A DNA stretch of 64,000 nt, from the NCBI RefSeq assembly GCF_048771995.1, contig NC_133030.1, positions 42,532,001 through 42,596,000 on the forward strand, in the 5' to 3' direction. A model generated the notes under the pieces. The model searched no databases. It was given only the letters and a program-made list of their open reading frames with translations, and was not told the DNA's origin. Position numbers and translations under genes: made by a program. The DNA is from Taeniopygia guttata. Lineage: Eukaryota > Chordata > Aves > Passeriformes > Estrildidae. Positions 1 through 11,100 of the stretch are shown one piece after another (within the stretch, counting starts at the first letter, position 1; the number at the start of each line of letters is the position of its first letter).

Positions 1-129
1 TTTACTAAGTGTGATAAAGTGAGTGGAGGTCGGGGGGAGCTCCTATGTTAATAAGCTGGAAAGGCACTGCTGTTCCTTTCTCCAAAGCATCTCAGGGAAA
101 GTGGAATTAATTCATGGCATATGCTGCCA

Positions 130-420
130 GCATCTGCCACGGTGACCCGGAGTGGCGGGAGCCGAGTGCCAGGCAGTGCGGGCCAGAGGCCGTATTCCAG
201 CCCCTCTCCCGGGCCTGTGCTGGGCGTGGGGGCGGCGTGGCTGCTCCGGTGGCACACACCCAGCTGCCAGCCTGCCGGCGGCCTGTGACTGCCACAGCCC
301 GGGCCGCAGTATTGCTGCCTCTGAAGGGGATGTTTGGATATAAAAGAGACCAGTTTGAATGAAAGCTAATCCAGTTTGTCCCAAGCAGCTTAAATTCCTC
401 CCACAGCATTCCCTGACTAA
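130..420 (+). promoter_or_regulatory. GC-rich patch with GC box and TATA box (candidate)
   Basis: Bases 130-310 are markedly GC-rich with several CpGs and a GGGGGCGG-type GC box near 228-235. A TATAAAAG motif follows at 339-346. This order (GC box, then TATA about 100 bp later) is promoter-like, but no downstream exon is recognisable. The stretch could equally be a conserved enhancer. Low confidence. Confidence 0.25.
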
Positions 421-859
421 GACCTCCCTTCTCCAGCCATCTGACTTGTGTCTCATCTCATCTTGTTATGAGTTTTCCTCTTCCTTCTTTCCCACCATAT
501 CTTTACAGATTATTTGATCCTCTCCTTGAGAGAGAGAACAGATATATTTGGTGTTAGATGGGATTTCATTCTCTGTTTAATGGCTTCTGGGAAATAACCT
601 TTCACACCTTATTTCCCCTTGACTGACCCAGACCACTAGTACAGAATGCTGTGGTAATCTTTGCCTGTGCTTCATGATCTGTCCATGAGCTTTCCCTCAT
701 GAAAGGGTACCCAGGGCCAACCCTCCAGGCTGCTCTTTCTGCAACCATGTCCTTCTACCTTTTTGGACAGCTGCCTAAGATATGGGACATTTTCATGGGC
801 TGGAGAGCTGACAGAGCCAGGAGAAATTGGAGTAGTGGGTGATCCCCAGGCAGGGTAGA

Positions 860-1085
860 GATGCCCCATGCTGCCTTTGTGCTCTTCCAGCAACTGCTCC
901 TTGCAACTTCTCTCCTTGTGCTGCCTTTTGAAATGTGGTGCCCCAGTTCTGGGCTGTGCAGGAATGGTGCTGTGCCGAGTGAGGGCCAAGGCAGGGCAAC
1001 ATGAGGGGTCCATAACTGGGTGCTCTGGTGAGACCAGTCCTGTCAGGGCCATGCTTTATCCAGAGAGCGACCTGCACTCCTGGCA
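860..1085 (-). mobile_element. Diverged CR1-like LINE relic (probable)
   Basis: The plus strand around 915-960 follows the antisense strand of the CR1 reverse-transcriptase 3' region, where a run like 'ggtgccccagttctgg' corresponds to the well known CR1 'aggggcccaaaactg' segment, with a diverged continuation to about 1,080. Element sense is therefore minus. The similarity is weak and was judged by eye from memory of the consensus; boundaries are approximate. Confidence 0.4.
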
Positions 1086-4000
1086 GTCACAGCCTCAGAA
1101 GGACCCTGATTGATTCAGTCATGAATGCTGTGTGGCATGGATGACCAGAGTTCCTGAACCCACTAATCTCTCTGCCATGATCCCTGGGGAGATGAAACAT
1201 TTCCTCCTAGTGCCCTGTTACTTGCATCTGCCCCAGCAGGCTGCTCTGCACAGACCTTACTGGGGCCACAACAGCTCCATGGCATAGGCTCTCTTATCAG
1301 GCTCCATCTCCTGTCACTTTCAGGACCACTTCATTATCCTTTTATTAGCCCTCTTCTCCTGCTTATCGTTATTAATAATCACACTGGATCAGCTGGAGTG
1401 CTGACAGCTGCCCCTTGTCTGTTCTTTCTGTCTATTTTAATCCTGCCTGCTTATCTGAAATAAACCTGATCCTTTTTCTTTTAATTAAAGAAATTTGGTG
1501 AGCCAGCCCCTCCTCCATGCAGAGATAGGACTGATCACACCAGTGATATGGAGGGAGCAGGAAAAGGGGCAGATTACTGGGAGACAGTGTTTTCCACAGA
1601 CCAAAGATATGGGATGTCAGAGTAGAGGCTGGAAGAGACTGAGGCACATGTGTTGTGAGAAGAAACACAGCACTGGGTCATTGTGAGGTACTTATTTTGG
1701 GGTCTCTGTGTCTGAGCCAATGTATTGATGCAGGGCTGTGTGACTACACTGCACCAGTGCAATAAGAACAAGGGAGATCTGTTCACCTCTCTCTGTTTAG
1801 CATGGGTGGCAATAGCAATGCCAGACTCAGAGCTGGTGTGAGTGGCCTGTATGAGTGCCCAGGGCTGCTGGGATCACTGCAGTTCCTACAGGGACTAGAG
1901 GAATTTGTTTCTCAGTTCTTTATAGTGCTGCCAGAGGATGCAAGTGCTGGTCTTCACAACGATGCTCCTGCTTTGTGCTTCCACAGGCATTGCTTCCTGA
2001 GGCCACCGATCTCATTCTAGTCTCTTTAAAATGCCTCACTGGGCAGTTTGCTTGAGTTGAAATATTTGTGATGTCTGTAGGCACAGGTCACTCAAGGAAG
2101 GGCTGTGCAAATAGTCTGGGAGAAAATTGTTGTGCTAATTCACACTTTTATGAACCCATAAACTCAAATCTGCATTCATTGCAATCTGCAAAGTGACTGG
2201 AGTGTGGGCTGAAATGCTTAGAAAGTGTTAATCAGGGGTCCGTAACAAAGCAAAATGCTCTGAAGTGCAGCAGCAGGAGCTTTGCCATAAGCAGCAGGAG
2301 TATTCAACCTTAGTGCTAAACAGGCCAATGCTTTGGCTCTCAAATGCTTCATTTCCGACGCTCATGTTGCAGGTTGACTGAGTGCGTATGTGCCTTCTGC
2401 TACAGAATATGGCAACTGGCTCGGATTTGTTGGGCTGTTTCACCCGAGAGGCTGTGGGCCTAGGAAGGGTATCGGGCAGAACTTCCTGATGCTCAAGTGA
2501 GAGTGTAACTTTGAAATCCTGTCAAGCAGAGCCATGCTGGCTTCTGTCCCTGTGCTTCTGTTGCTTGTGAGTATTGCAGCTGTCTGGGATGAATGGTAAC
2601 CTGCAGTTCAGATGCTGATGATGGAGCTGCCCCAGTACAAAAGATCTGGAGCTTCACAGATCCTTTAAAAATATGTGATTCTCTAGCAGTCACAGGCAAG
2701 AATTGTGTATGGTGACATTTTTGCTGTTGCTTCTATGTGAAATGCCCTGCTGCTTACAGAAAATGTCTTCATCATTACTTAATGTTGAACAAAATGTTTG
2801 GGAGATGAGAACATGCAGGATTCACTTGCCTAAACTGATATACTTTTAATTGATCAGCTTTTATTATCTGGCCCTACTCCTTCAGCAAATATCACTCATT
2901 TTTTGGACCCAAGCAAGGAAAATTCTCAGAATGGCTTTTGGCCCTGAAATGATGAGGGACACTGTATTTGATGTTGTGGAACATTTTGAATCAGCCAAAA
3001 GAGATGGACTTGCTGTCCATGTGATAGACTGAAGTCTTGCTCTGATCATTATCCTGATCACCGAACTACTCACGAAGCCAGGAAAATGCCTTGGGAAATT
3101 GCCAAAGAATTTGATCCAGTTCAAGCAACCTTCTGAGTGCCTGGAATTCCAAAGCCAAATTGGAGCTAAGCTCGTGGCTCCCTGTGACCTACGAGGTTGT
3201 ATGTGAGGATGACTGTAGGCTTGGTGACTCAACCTCACAAATAAATGGGCAATAACAGTTCAGGCTATGGTAGCTGTACCTGAGCTCACGCACAGCTAGT
3301 CCAGATAGCAAACCCCATCTAACCATCCAGAGGGACGAGAAACAGCCTGGACTTGCCCTGCTGAGTGCTGTAAGTCCTCTTCTTTAGGACCTGAGCTAGT
3401 TCCTTTAAAGCCTCTCTAGTACTGGCCTCTGTATTGCTCAATGTCCCACAGAGATACTCTAAGCACTTCCATGGCTTTCAAACCCATAGTCCCCAAGACT
3501 TAAGATCCTGTGTGTCCCTGTGCACAGGGGATTGGATGCTCTTCATTTCATACAGAGGGACCAGAATTGTAGGCTGATAACTCAAGTTCTCCAGGGTCCC
3601 ACTGTGAGACTGTGACACAGCTAGGAACCGAATTCAGCACCGCTGAGCATGCATCCAGTTTCACAGCCACATTACTTTGCTAACAGAAATTATGCACAAG
3701 ACCGATATATTTGTTTATTTTGGTTTTCAGCCAAGAGCTGGTTTCAGGCTATGGATCTCCTTCCAGATGTTCATAAACATAAAGTAAATCTTTATAGTGT
3801 TTTCAATCTCTGTACAAAACATCTTCCCCAGGAACAGCACCAGCACACTGCCCACCTGGTAGTATGCCCACTAAGATAGGAAACTGTAATAATGTCCTGT
3901 AAAAACTGCTTTCTGCCATAAGGCTGCTCTGCTTATCCCAGAAATAGGCAGGGAAAGGGATGAGTTGCGAATGAGCCTGACTATTTTCCAGTGCAAACTC

Positions 4001-4682
4001 TGGAAGTCTGAAGCCACTAGAGCTCTTCAGCCCATTGATGGCTCCCTCTACAGAGAGAGTTCTGCTGAGTTCAGTAGAAGATGACCATAAAGTAGGGATG
4101 GAAAAACTCCTTGCTGAGAGATGCATAGGTAAGGCTTTAGTAAGTCATACAGTAGTACACTGCCTTAAGATTAACCAAGGAAATGCAGTGGGTTATGTTG
4201 TTTGGTTGTTTGGTGGTTTCTTAAGTCACATAGTAGTCAAGAGCCTTTAACGAAACTATGGGCCCTGCCTGTTCCAGGGCCTGTATGCTCTTGTCAGAGG
4301 GTACCCCAGCCCCAACATAGTTCTTATCAAGTGAGACTGGTTGTGGCACTGTCTGTGACAGCTTCTTGTGGCATAAAACAGACAAAGAGAGAGCTCTGTA
4401 AGATATCTATGCATGACATGTAATTGAGTATGGAGTTTGGAAAATATTTGTTCAGTAAAGGCAATGTCACATTGCTTAAATGTACCTGGAATAGTTGTGT
4501 GGGTCTAAAACATTCATCCTTAACTTGTCAGATAAACAAGTTTTTTGTTTTCATAAAGTGGACTTACATCTGTGTCATACTGGATACAGGCCTTTCCTTG
4601 GGTGGAGAGTGTCCCTGTGCCATACAGAGCATACCTATATCTCACCAGCTGAGCAGGTTCTGTCTTGTTGGGCCCAGGGATC

Positions 4683-4723
4683 TGTTTGTCTATCAGTATA
4701 ACACATACACTGATAGACAGACA
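4683..4723. repeat. Inverted repeat / hairpin
   Basis: An 11-bp perfect inverted repeat (tgtctatcagt at 4,687-4,697 and actgatagaca at 4,709-4,719) is separated by 11 nt. It extends outward through one G.U pair and three more pairs to 4,683/4,723, making a 15-pair stem. No flanking structure identifies it as a known RNA gene. Confidence 0.6.
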
Positions 4724-5129
4724 TACAGTATCAGTGCACATGCGCTAGTGATGGCTGGGCTTGGAAGTATTTGTGGCAATTAAAATGTTTTGCCTGGAAG
4801 CTGTTTTGGGGCTTTTTTGAAGTGAGGATTTTCAGACTTCAAGGTGTTAACAGCTCCTCTAAATGGTTTTGTTTTTTAATTGCAGCAAATGACTGTGGAG
4901 CCATTAAACATTCGCCTCTCTGCAGTTGTTTCTAAGCCCTTTCAGTCCTTCTTCTATTTATTCTGTTTAATTCAGTCAGGTAGCTTCAGGGCAGTGAAGA
5001 TCAATACTTTACTTTGATAGAAAAGAGTCAGGTTTGAAACACAGAGATAAAACTGACACATTTTGTATAAATTTAATTAAAAATGCACCTTTAGTGGGTT
5101 GTTGCAAGCACAAAGCCAGCCCTCCATCT

Positions 5130-5172
5130 AGCTATCTCTCTGTCTCACTCTCTGTCTCTCTCTTCCCTTTCT
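5130..5172. repeat. CT-rich simple sequence
   Basis: Imperfect tct/ctgt pyrimidine repeat on the plus strand. Together with the T20 run and the (TC)10 tract downstream it makes a pyrimidine-rich zone of about 0.6 kb. Confidence 0.6.
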
Positions 5173-5401
5173 TGTTCCTAACAGGAAGATCTCTAAATCT
5201 GCCTCACCAACAAAGCACCTCGTTTTATGATTTTTGTCTTGAAAGTTTAGCACTGAGGGAGCAGGATAGAAGGGATGTGAAATTCTAAACAGACCTTCTG
5301 CTCTCTCTGTGGTCCCATTCCTTTTGGTGGTGGTGGCTGGGGGAACAGGGAAGGAGCCAGCTCCCTAATGCACAAAGGAGGGGAAAGAGGCAATTTTTAA
5401 A

Positions 5402-5421
5402 TTTTTTTTTTTTTTTTTTTT
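5402..5421. repeat. Poly(T) tract, 20 nt
   Basis: Uninterrupted run of 20 T. It could be the antisense A-tail of an old retroposed copy, but nothing recognisable precedes it, so it is reported only as a homopolymer. Confidence 0.85.
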
Positions 5422-5711
5422 AACCCAGCAGATTGAACACCCTGGGGCACTTTCTGTTTGGATCTGTAGCTTTCCTCCATTCCTGCCCCCTCTTCTTGCT
5501 TTGTTAAACTTAGAGTTGTTTTTCTAATTACACGTGCATCCCTGATCCCACTAGGACAGTGCTGGCTACAAGGCGGTGTCTTTTTTCTCTCTTTTTCCTC
5601 CCCTGCTCCCCCTCATTTCTTCCCTCTTCCTCTCTCCCTAGCCCTGCAGCCAGTGGGCACATTTGTCTTGTGTTTTATAATATGGCCCCTTTCACCCTCT
5701 TCCTCTGCATA

Positions 5712-5731
5712 TCTCTCTCTCTCTCTCTCTC
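5712..5731. repeat. (TC)10 microsatellite
   Basis: Perfect TC dinucleotide repeat of 20 nt. The long pyrimidine-derived ORF spanning it (5,559-6,167) is a by-product of low complexity, not a gene. Confidence 0.85.
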
Positions 5732-7589
5732 AATCCTGTTTGGCTCAGTTCATTTTTCACTTGAGTGCCTTTCCTCCCAGACTTCCCTCTGCTCCAGCCT
5801 CCCTCTGCTCAACACCAATAAAACACACACAACACAGGTAGAACAAGGTGCCAGGGCTCAGTGTGACAAACGACTCACACACCACTCAATAACCAGGGCT
5901 GTAAATTGCCCTCTCTTCACCCTCTGCCGCCTTCTGGGGACAGCAGCTTGGCTGGGCCCTTGCAAAATTGGCTGTCCCTACAGCGTGGGATCAGGAAGTC
6001 CAGTGGGAATTGGACACTGCCACCACCCTGGCAGAGACTTTTCCAGTGCTGTCTTTTGTGGTTGTGGATTTAGTGTCTTTTATTCACTCCCCACAGGGCC
6101 ATGCAGCCCAAGGGGCTCCAGGGACTTGTTGGAAAATGAGGGCTGTGCCACTACGGGGTGCAAATGACCTGCTTGGCCTACACACCACCTATTTAAGTCA
6201 TATTTTGTGGCTGAGAGTTTCAAGATTTGTTCCATCCATACAAGCTTTGGAAGGGTTTTAAAGGGAAGGATGATTCCTGAGGGTCTCTGTTCATTGTCTG
6301 GCAGCTCTGGCTGAGCACCATGTCACCTCTGAGAGCAGGGCCTCTATGGCTGGTGTTCCCTGTGTCTGCACCAACCCAGCTTAAGCACCTCAGATACGTA
6401 CTCCCTACTGCTGATCCATGGCCTGGCATTCCCTGGGGAACAGCATTGCCTTCGCTGTGCACTCACCTTGCACATTGTGTTGGTGCAGTGCTTACAGGGC
6501 TTGGACCTGTGCACTCGTGTTCAAACAAACTTACAGGAGAGAGAAGCAAACCACCGCCTGAGAAAAAGAGACCACCTGTCAAGGGACAGGCAAGGGCAAA
6601 CAAAGAGTAACAAATAAATGTGAGCAGCACCTCTCACAAGCCATCAGCACCTGCAATTGGCTTCTTCCTGTGTCTTTGAAAGCCCCATATGCTTTGTACA
6701 TTATGGATGGTGTGGAGAAAGGGAGTGAGGGGACACTATGTCATTGGAAGAGGCTGAGCAGAAAGAAAGGAAAGGATCTAGGAGATAAGCTTGACCCTCA
6801 CACACAGGCCAGGTGAGCTTGTGAAGAAGGCTGAAGGGCAAAGAGGCACAGCTGCATATACTGAAGTAGCAGCAAAAATTAACCTGCCTGATGGGGCAAA
6901 GAAGAGGTGGTGTCTGCTTGCCTCTCCATGGCCCAGGTGATCTGGGAGGTGTGTGTTGCTGTCTGTGGGTAAGCATGCAGGCAGTGCCCCGCTTGAGGCA
7001 GAGCAGGGGCTTTAAGATCCAGCAGCAGGGAGAGATGTGCAGCTACTGCACAGAAATGTACTCTTTGAATCCCATTGTGTCTGACTTCAGCTGTTGAACT
7101 GCAGTTGCTGGGAATTTTGCTTGAGAATCAGACGATGCTGTACAGGTGGTGCTGAGTTGTGCATCCCACAAGATGCAAAGTGGGATCCACGCCCAATAGA
7201 TTTCAGGTGCCAACCCCTCTTGTCTTAGACAGTTGCCAACTCTGGCAGATGTGCATGTTTGCTGTTACTGGTTTCATTCGGCTCTGTGATTCCTCACCAT
7301 CTCTCCCTGAGTTAATTTGTGGCAGTAATATACGTAGAACATCTAGCCTTGTACTTGCAGGAGGCTGCATTTCAGCTGTGAGTGACGAGTGCATTTTGTA
7401 ATCTTTTTACTAGTGCTTTCGCTCGTCAGTGTAAAAGGAAACTACTCATCTTTGATCGCCCTGTGCCTCATTCTGTACTGGTGTCTCCTCTCTGCAGCTC
7501 AGGCTGCTCAGTTTTACCAGCAGTAAAATCACCTTACCAGCTGTAAAAGCAGAGAGTTTCCTTGCTGAGCTAAAGCGTGATGGGTTAAC

Positions 7590-8170
7590 TCTGTCGGTTT
7601 GTCTACATAATACCGGCTGGAATACCAGTTCAAGTTCTCCTGAGTATTCGTGGAGGTGAGTGCTGTGGGCGGCTTTCTCAGGGAATGCGCCGGGAAGGAG
7701 CGTGCCGCACAGTGCGCGTTGCAGACGGACACCTCTCGCGTCTGCTGCCTTTAATCATGGCAAATGAAAGTTTCTAAACAGCGGAAGATGCCAGGCTTTG
7801 TGCTCTGCCACCGGAGCTGCCTCTGCGCCGCCGTCAGTGCCGGTAATTGCAGACAGAAGCTGCTTTGTGTTAAAATGGCATCGGTAATTGAAACGGAATT
7901 CAGAATCAGGACCCTGCAGGCACCGCTCGGTGAAAGAAGAAATAAAGATCGTTTGGGTCACATCTTTTGTAATTTGCGTTTAATAATCGTACCAGGAGGT
8001 ACATACAAAGGGAGAGGAGAGATAAGACACAGCCCACTCCCCCTCCTCGCTCTGCCTCGCAGCCTTCCCACGGAACGGAGGTGCCTGGCGGGAGCCCCCC
8101 CTGGCACGGCCGTGCCCGGGCTGGGTGCGGGGCGCTGCGGGCTCCCTCCCGCGCCGCTCGGGGCTGCTTG
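7590..8170. promoter_or_regulatory. CpG-retaining island, candidate conserved regulatory element
   Basis: This stretch differs from its surroundings. CpG dinucleotides are frequent (for example in 7,665-7,745 and 8,050-8,165) and homeodomain-type ATTA/TAAT motifs occur at 7,842-7,990. No repeat is seen and there is no convincing ORF. The last 120 bp form a small GC-rich patch. Candidate distal enhancer or small unannotated promoter; conservation was not testable here. Confidence 0.35.
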
Positions 8171-11100
8171 CTGAAGCCAGGCAGAAGGAGAATCCTCGCG
8201 TTCCTGGTCTTATGGTTAGGCTGAGAATTTATTGGCCCAGGTGCTGGCTCTTGCCCAGTGGGTCTGGTTCAGCTCTGAGCATCAGAAGGCACTCCATTGG
8301 TTTGCAGCTTCTGAGGTTCCCATTGAAATGGGATCCTTTTGGTATCCTTGACGGGCTTCTGCAGGTATGCCTATACAAGTATATTCAAGAAAATGCAAGC
8401 TGTAGGATGTGGATCATGATGAAATATCCCAAATTTCTCCTGCCACAGCACAACAAGGCCTTCTCTGTTCTGCTTCTGGGAAATGGAATATTGCCTGTGC
8501 TCCCCACAAATTTCAGCCAGGCTGTGCATGAGAAGACACAAGTTGGTGAGTACCAGCACTGTGCCAGGAAACTGCCCATGCTGGAAAAGCCCCAGTACTA
8601 GAGCCTGTGCCCTGGTAAATTAACTTGTGTGAATTGTGCAAACCACAAAGCCTTGTGGTTTCCTTCTTGACCTGTTTGGTGAGTGACTTTTAATCTCAGA
8701 ATATTGGAGTTACCAGGAAAAAGCCACGTAGTAATAAAAATATTGCAGATGCTCGGGAGAGAACTGTGGTACAAGACACAAAGATCCTGTCAAAGACTGT
8801 GAGGAAAATGTAGGTACATGCTGAGTACAGGTAACTTCTGTTCTTTTTGGCTTCATGCTATGCATAGCTGATGCTTGTTTGGCCCTGGAAGAAGATGGAT
8901 GCAGTCTCTCTTTCCTTCATATTAAAGTGCTTAATCACAACAGTGCTTCAGCTGTGGCCAGTGCTGTTCCCAGTCTGCCTTTTAGAGCAGGATAGTGGGT
9001 TGGATAACCCTTTGGACTAAGCTGGTACAGCCTATTTCTGTCATGCTCCTGGCAGCTTGTAATGGTGTGCTTCTGCTGGGCTTACCATGGAGGTTGAGCT
9101 GAAAGCCCCAAAGAAGCACAGCAGGGTGGTGATGCAGACCTCTTTCAGCCTCATACTGTTCAGGGACATTCAGCTGTTCTTGCAGTGCCCAAAGCGTGCA
9201 CTCCTAAGTTTCTGCTCTGAAGACTGCATCATCCAATACAGGGTTGCCTTGTTCCCCTTAACCTAAGGCCCTGTTCCTGAAGGAGCTAAACCTGTCAGAT
9301 ACCTCCACCATAACCTCTGGTGTGGTCGAGACCTATGACATGTCATCTGAAATATGAGAACCAAGATGATCTGGTTCTATGATCATATAGTCTGCTGATC
9401 TACCATGTGATTTCCCTAAGCTTTGGCTCTGTTGAGCCTTGCTGTAGTGCAAATATAACCCAAATTTCTTCTTCAATAAAAAAAAACCCAGCAACATTTT
9501 TATTTCTTGTGCCAAATCCAACCACAGGAAACTCACACATAAGAAATGGTAGTTTCCATTCACATATATTCCACTTTGGTGATTTTAAAACCCAGTGACA
9601 ACCTGGGAGCTACTCTAAATCCAGATGAGATGAACACTGATGCAAGCAGAAACAGACCATTCCATCCTTGAATGGATCTTTACCAGAAATCTCTAGTCCA
9701 TTACAGGGAACAAACTCAGCTCTGTTTATCTTTGTTGGTGTCCTGTTAATTTCAGTGGAAAGAAGCACATGCTATTGCCTGGGTTTATTTCATGCAGTGT
9801 ACATTTTCTCTACCATTAGGCTTGGCTCAGGGACAGGCTTCATTGTCACTTTTGAGGATACAAAGGAGACATCTCCAATGTCCAGCAACTTTCCTATGCT
9901 CTGTATTGGTACTGTAACCTCATGGTTTCCCTTGCACACAAATTTTGCATTTCTTCCTTAAGCTGCTTCTGGCAGCTCACCATTTCACAGTTCTCGCCTA
10001 TGGCCAGGAAGAGCATCATCTGTCAGCTACATCTGGAGCTGCCATCCTGCCTTCTCCCAGCAAGCCCAAGGGGTCCTTTTCAGAGGGCCAGAGCAGCAGT
10101 TGTGACAGGAGAAATTTAGGCTGGGGAGAGGTACCTTGACTTTTGGTAGTTGTAATTTCAAGGAAGAATCTTGTTAAATTTTAAGAACAAATATCCTGAC
10201 TTTTCTTTAGCCTACAGAAGGCTAAACATGACTCGGCATCCCCCTGCTCAAATGTTATCAGTAAGTACTCAGAAGTAAATACCCAGACACCTGGAATCAG
10301 ATGAAGGAGAGTATCTGAAAGAGGTAAAGGAAAAGAGTTTCTCATCATGGTAGAGAGAGTGTCCAAGCTCTGTGTAGCTATATGAAGACACACAACCTTT
10401 CCTTCTGCCTGAGAAACTAAGGCTGAATTAGCTTTTGGGTGCAGCAGCAGAACTGCTGGGGGTGCCCCTAATTGGCTTGAGGCGATCCATGCACAGAACT
10501 GTGGATGCTTCTCTCTCCAAGCCTTCTTCTCAATTCATGGATGTCAAGGATTTAGCAAGCATCACCACATTAATCCTGCTCCTTGCCAGCATTTCAGGAA
10601 ATGACAGTGTCCCAGCCCTGCAAAGATCCCCAGGTGAGCTGCACTGCTGCATAGGCATGGCCTTCTGGCTGGGCATGCACGTCCTACAGTGTCATCAGCC
10701 ATGGTGAGGTGCTGTGGCAATACTGCCCTACTACTCTCTTTTCTCTTTGGTTCAGAGTCAAATCCTCAGGTTTTGGCATCTCCACACTTCCTCAATGGAG
10801 AACTAGAGAGCTGAGGTGGGTGTTCACACATTAGGTGATAGAGAGAAGACAAATCTTGAAGAAGAAATGAGCCTTTCAGGCCTTGTCTTGTTTTAGTAAT
10901 ACTCTTGGGAGGCAGTTTTCATGGACCTGCAGTTTGGCCCTCTGACAGCTGTGTCTCCATTATGCTGTTCTGTTAGAGCTCCTTTTGTGTGTTGCAGAAG
11001 ATGTTAGGAGGATGAGGCCAAAAAACTGTTGAAAACATCTTTCCTGTACATCTTTCTCACACACCCCTTCCATCACTACCCATCCCCACATAGAGATTAC

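Larger units (their letters stand above)
1..7560. other. Intergenic segment, no supported gene
   Basis: I see no coding exon with family resemblance here. ORFs are short, overlap on both strands and show no codon continuity across possible splice sites. Contents worth naming: a GC-rich patch at about 130-310 followed by a TATAAAAG box at 339-346, a probable CR1 relic near 860-1,080, a perfect inverted repeat near 4.7 kb, and pyrimidine-rich simple sequence between 5.1 and 5.75 kb. The rest looks like ordinary single-copy avian intergenic DNA. Confidence 0.6.

Noticed and set aside
2882..3238. Plus-strand reading around 2,930-3,210 resembling an enzyme fragment (PWEIAKEFD)
   Set aside because: Frame breaks after about 35 codons and the resemblance to fumarylacetoacetase-like proteins is too loose to claim a pseudogene.
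5559..6167. 202-codon plus-strand open frame
   Set aside because: Its first half is translated pyrimidine-rich simple sequence including (TC)10. No family resemblance.
8125..8601. 158-codon plus-strand frame
   Set aside because: Starts in a GC-rich patch and runs on into unrelated AT-rich sequence. No recognisable domain.
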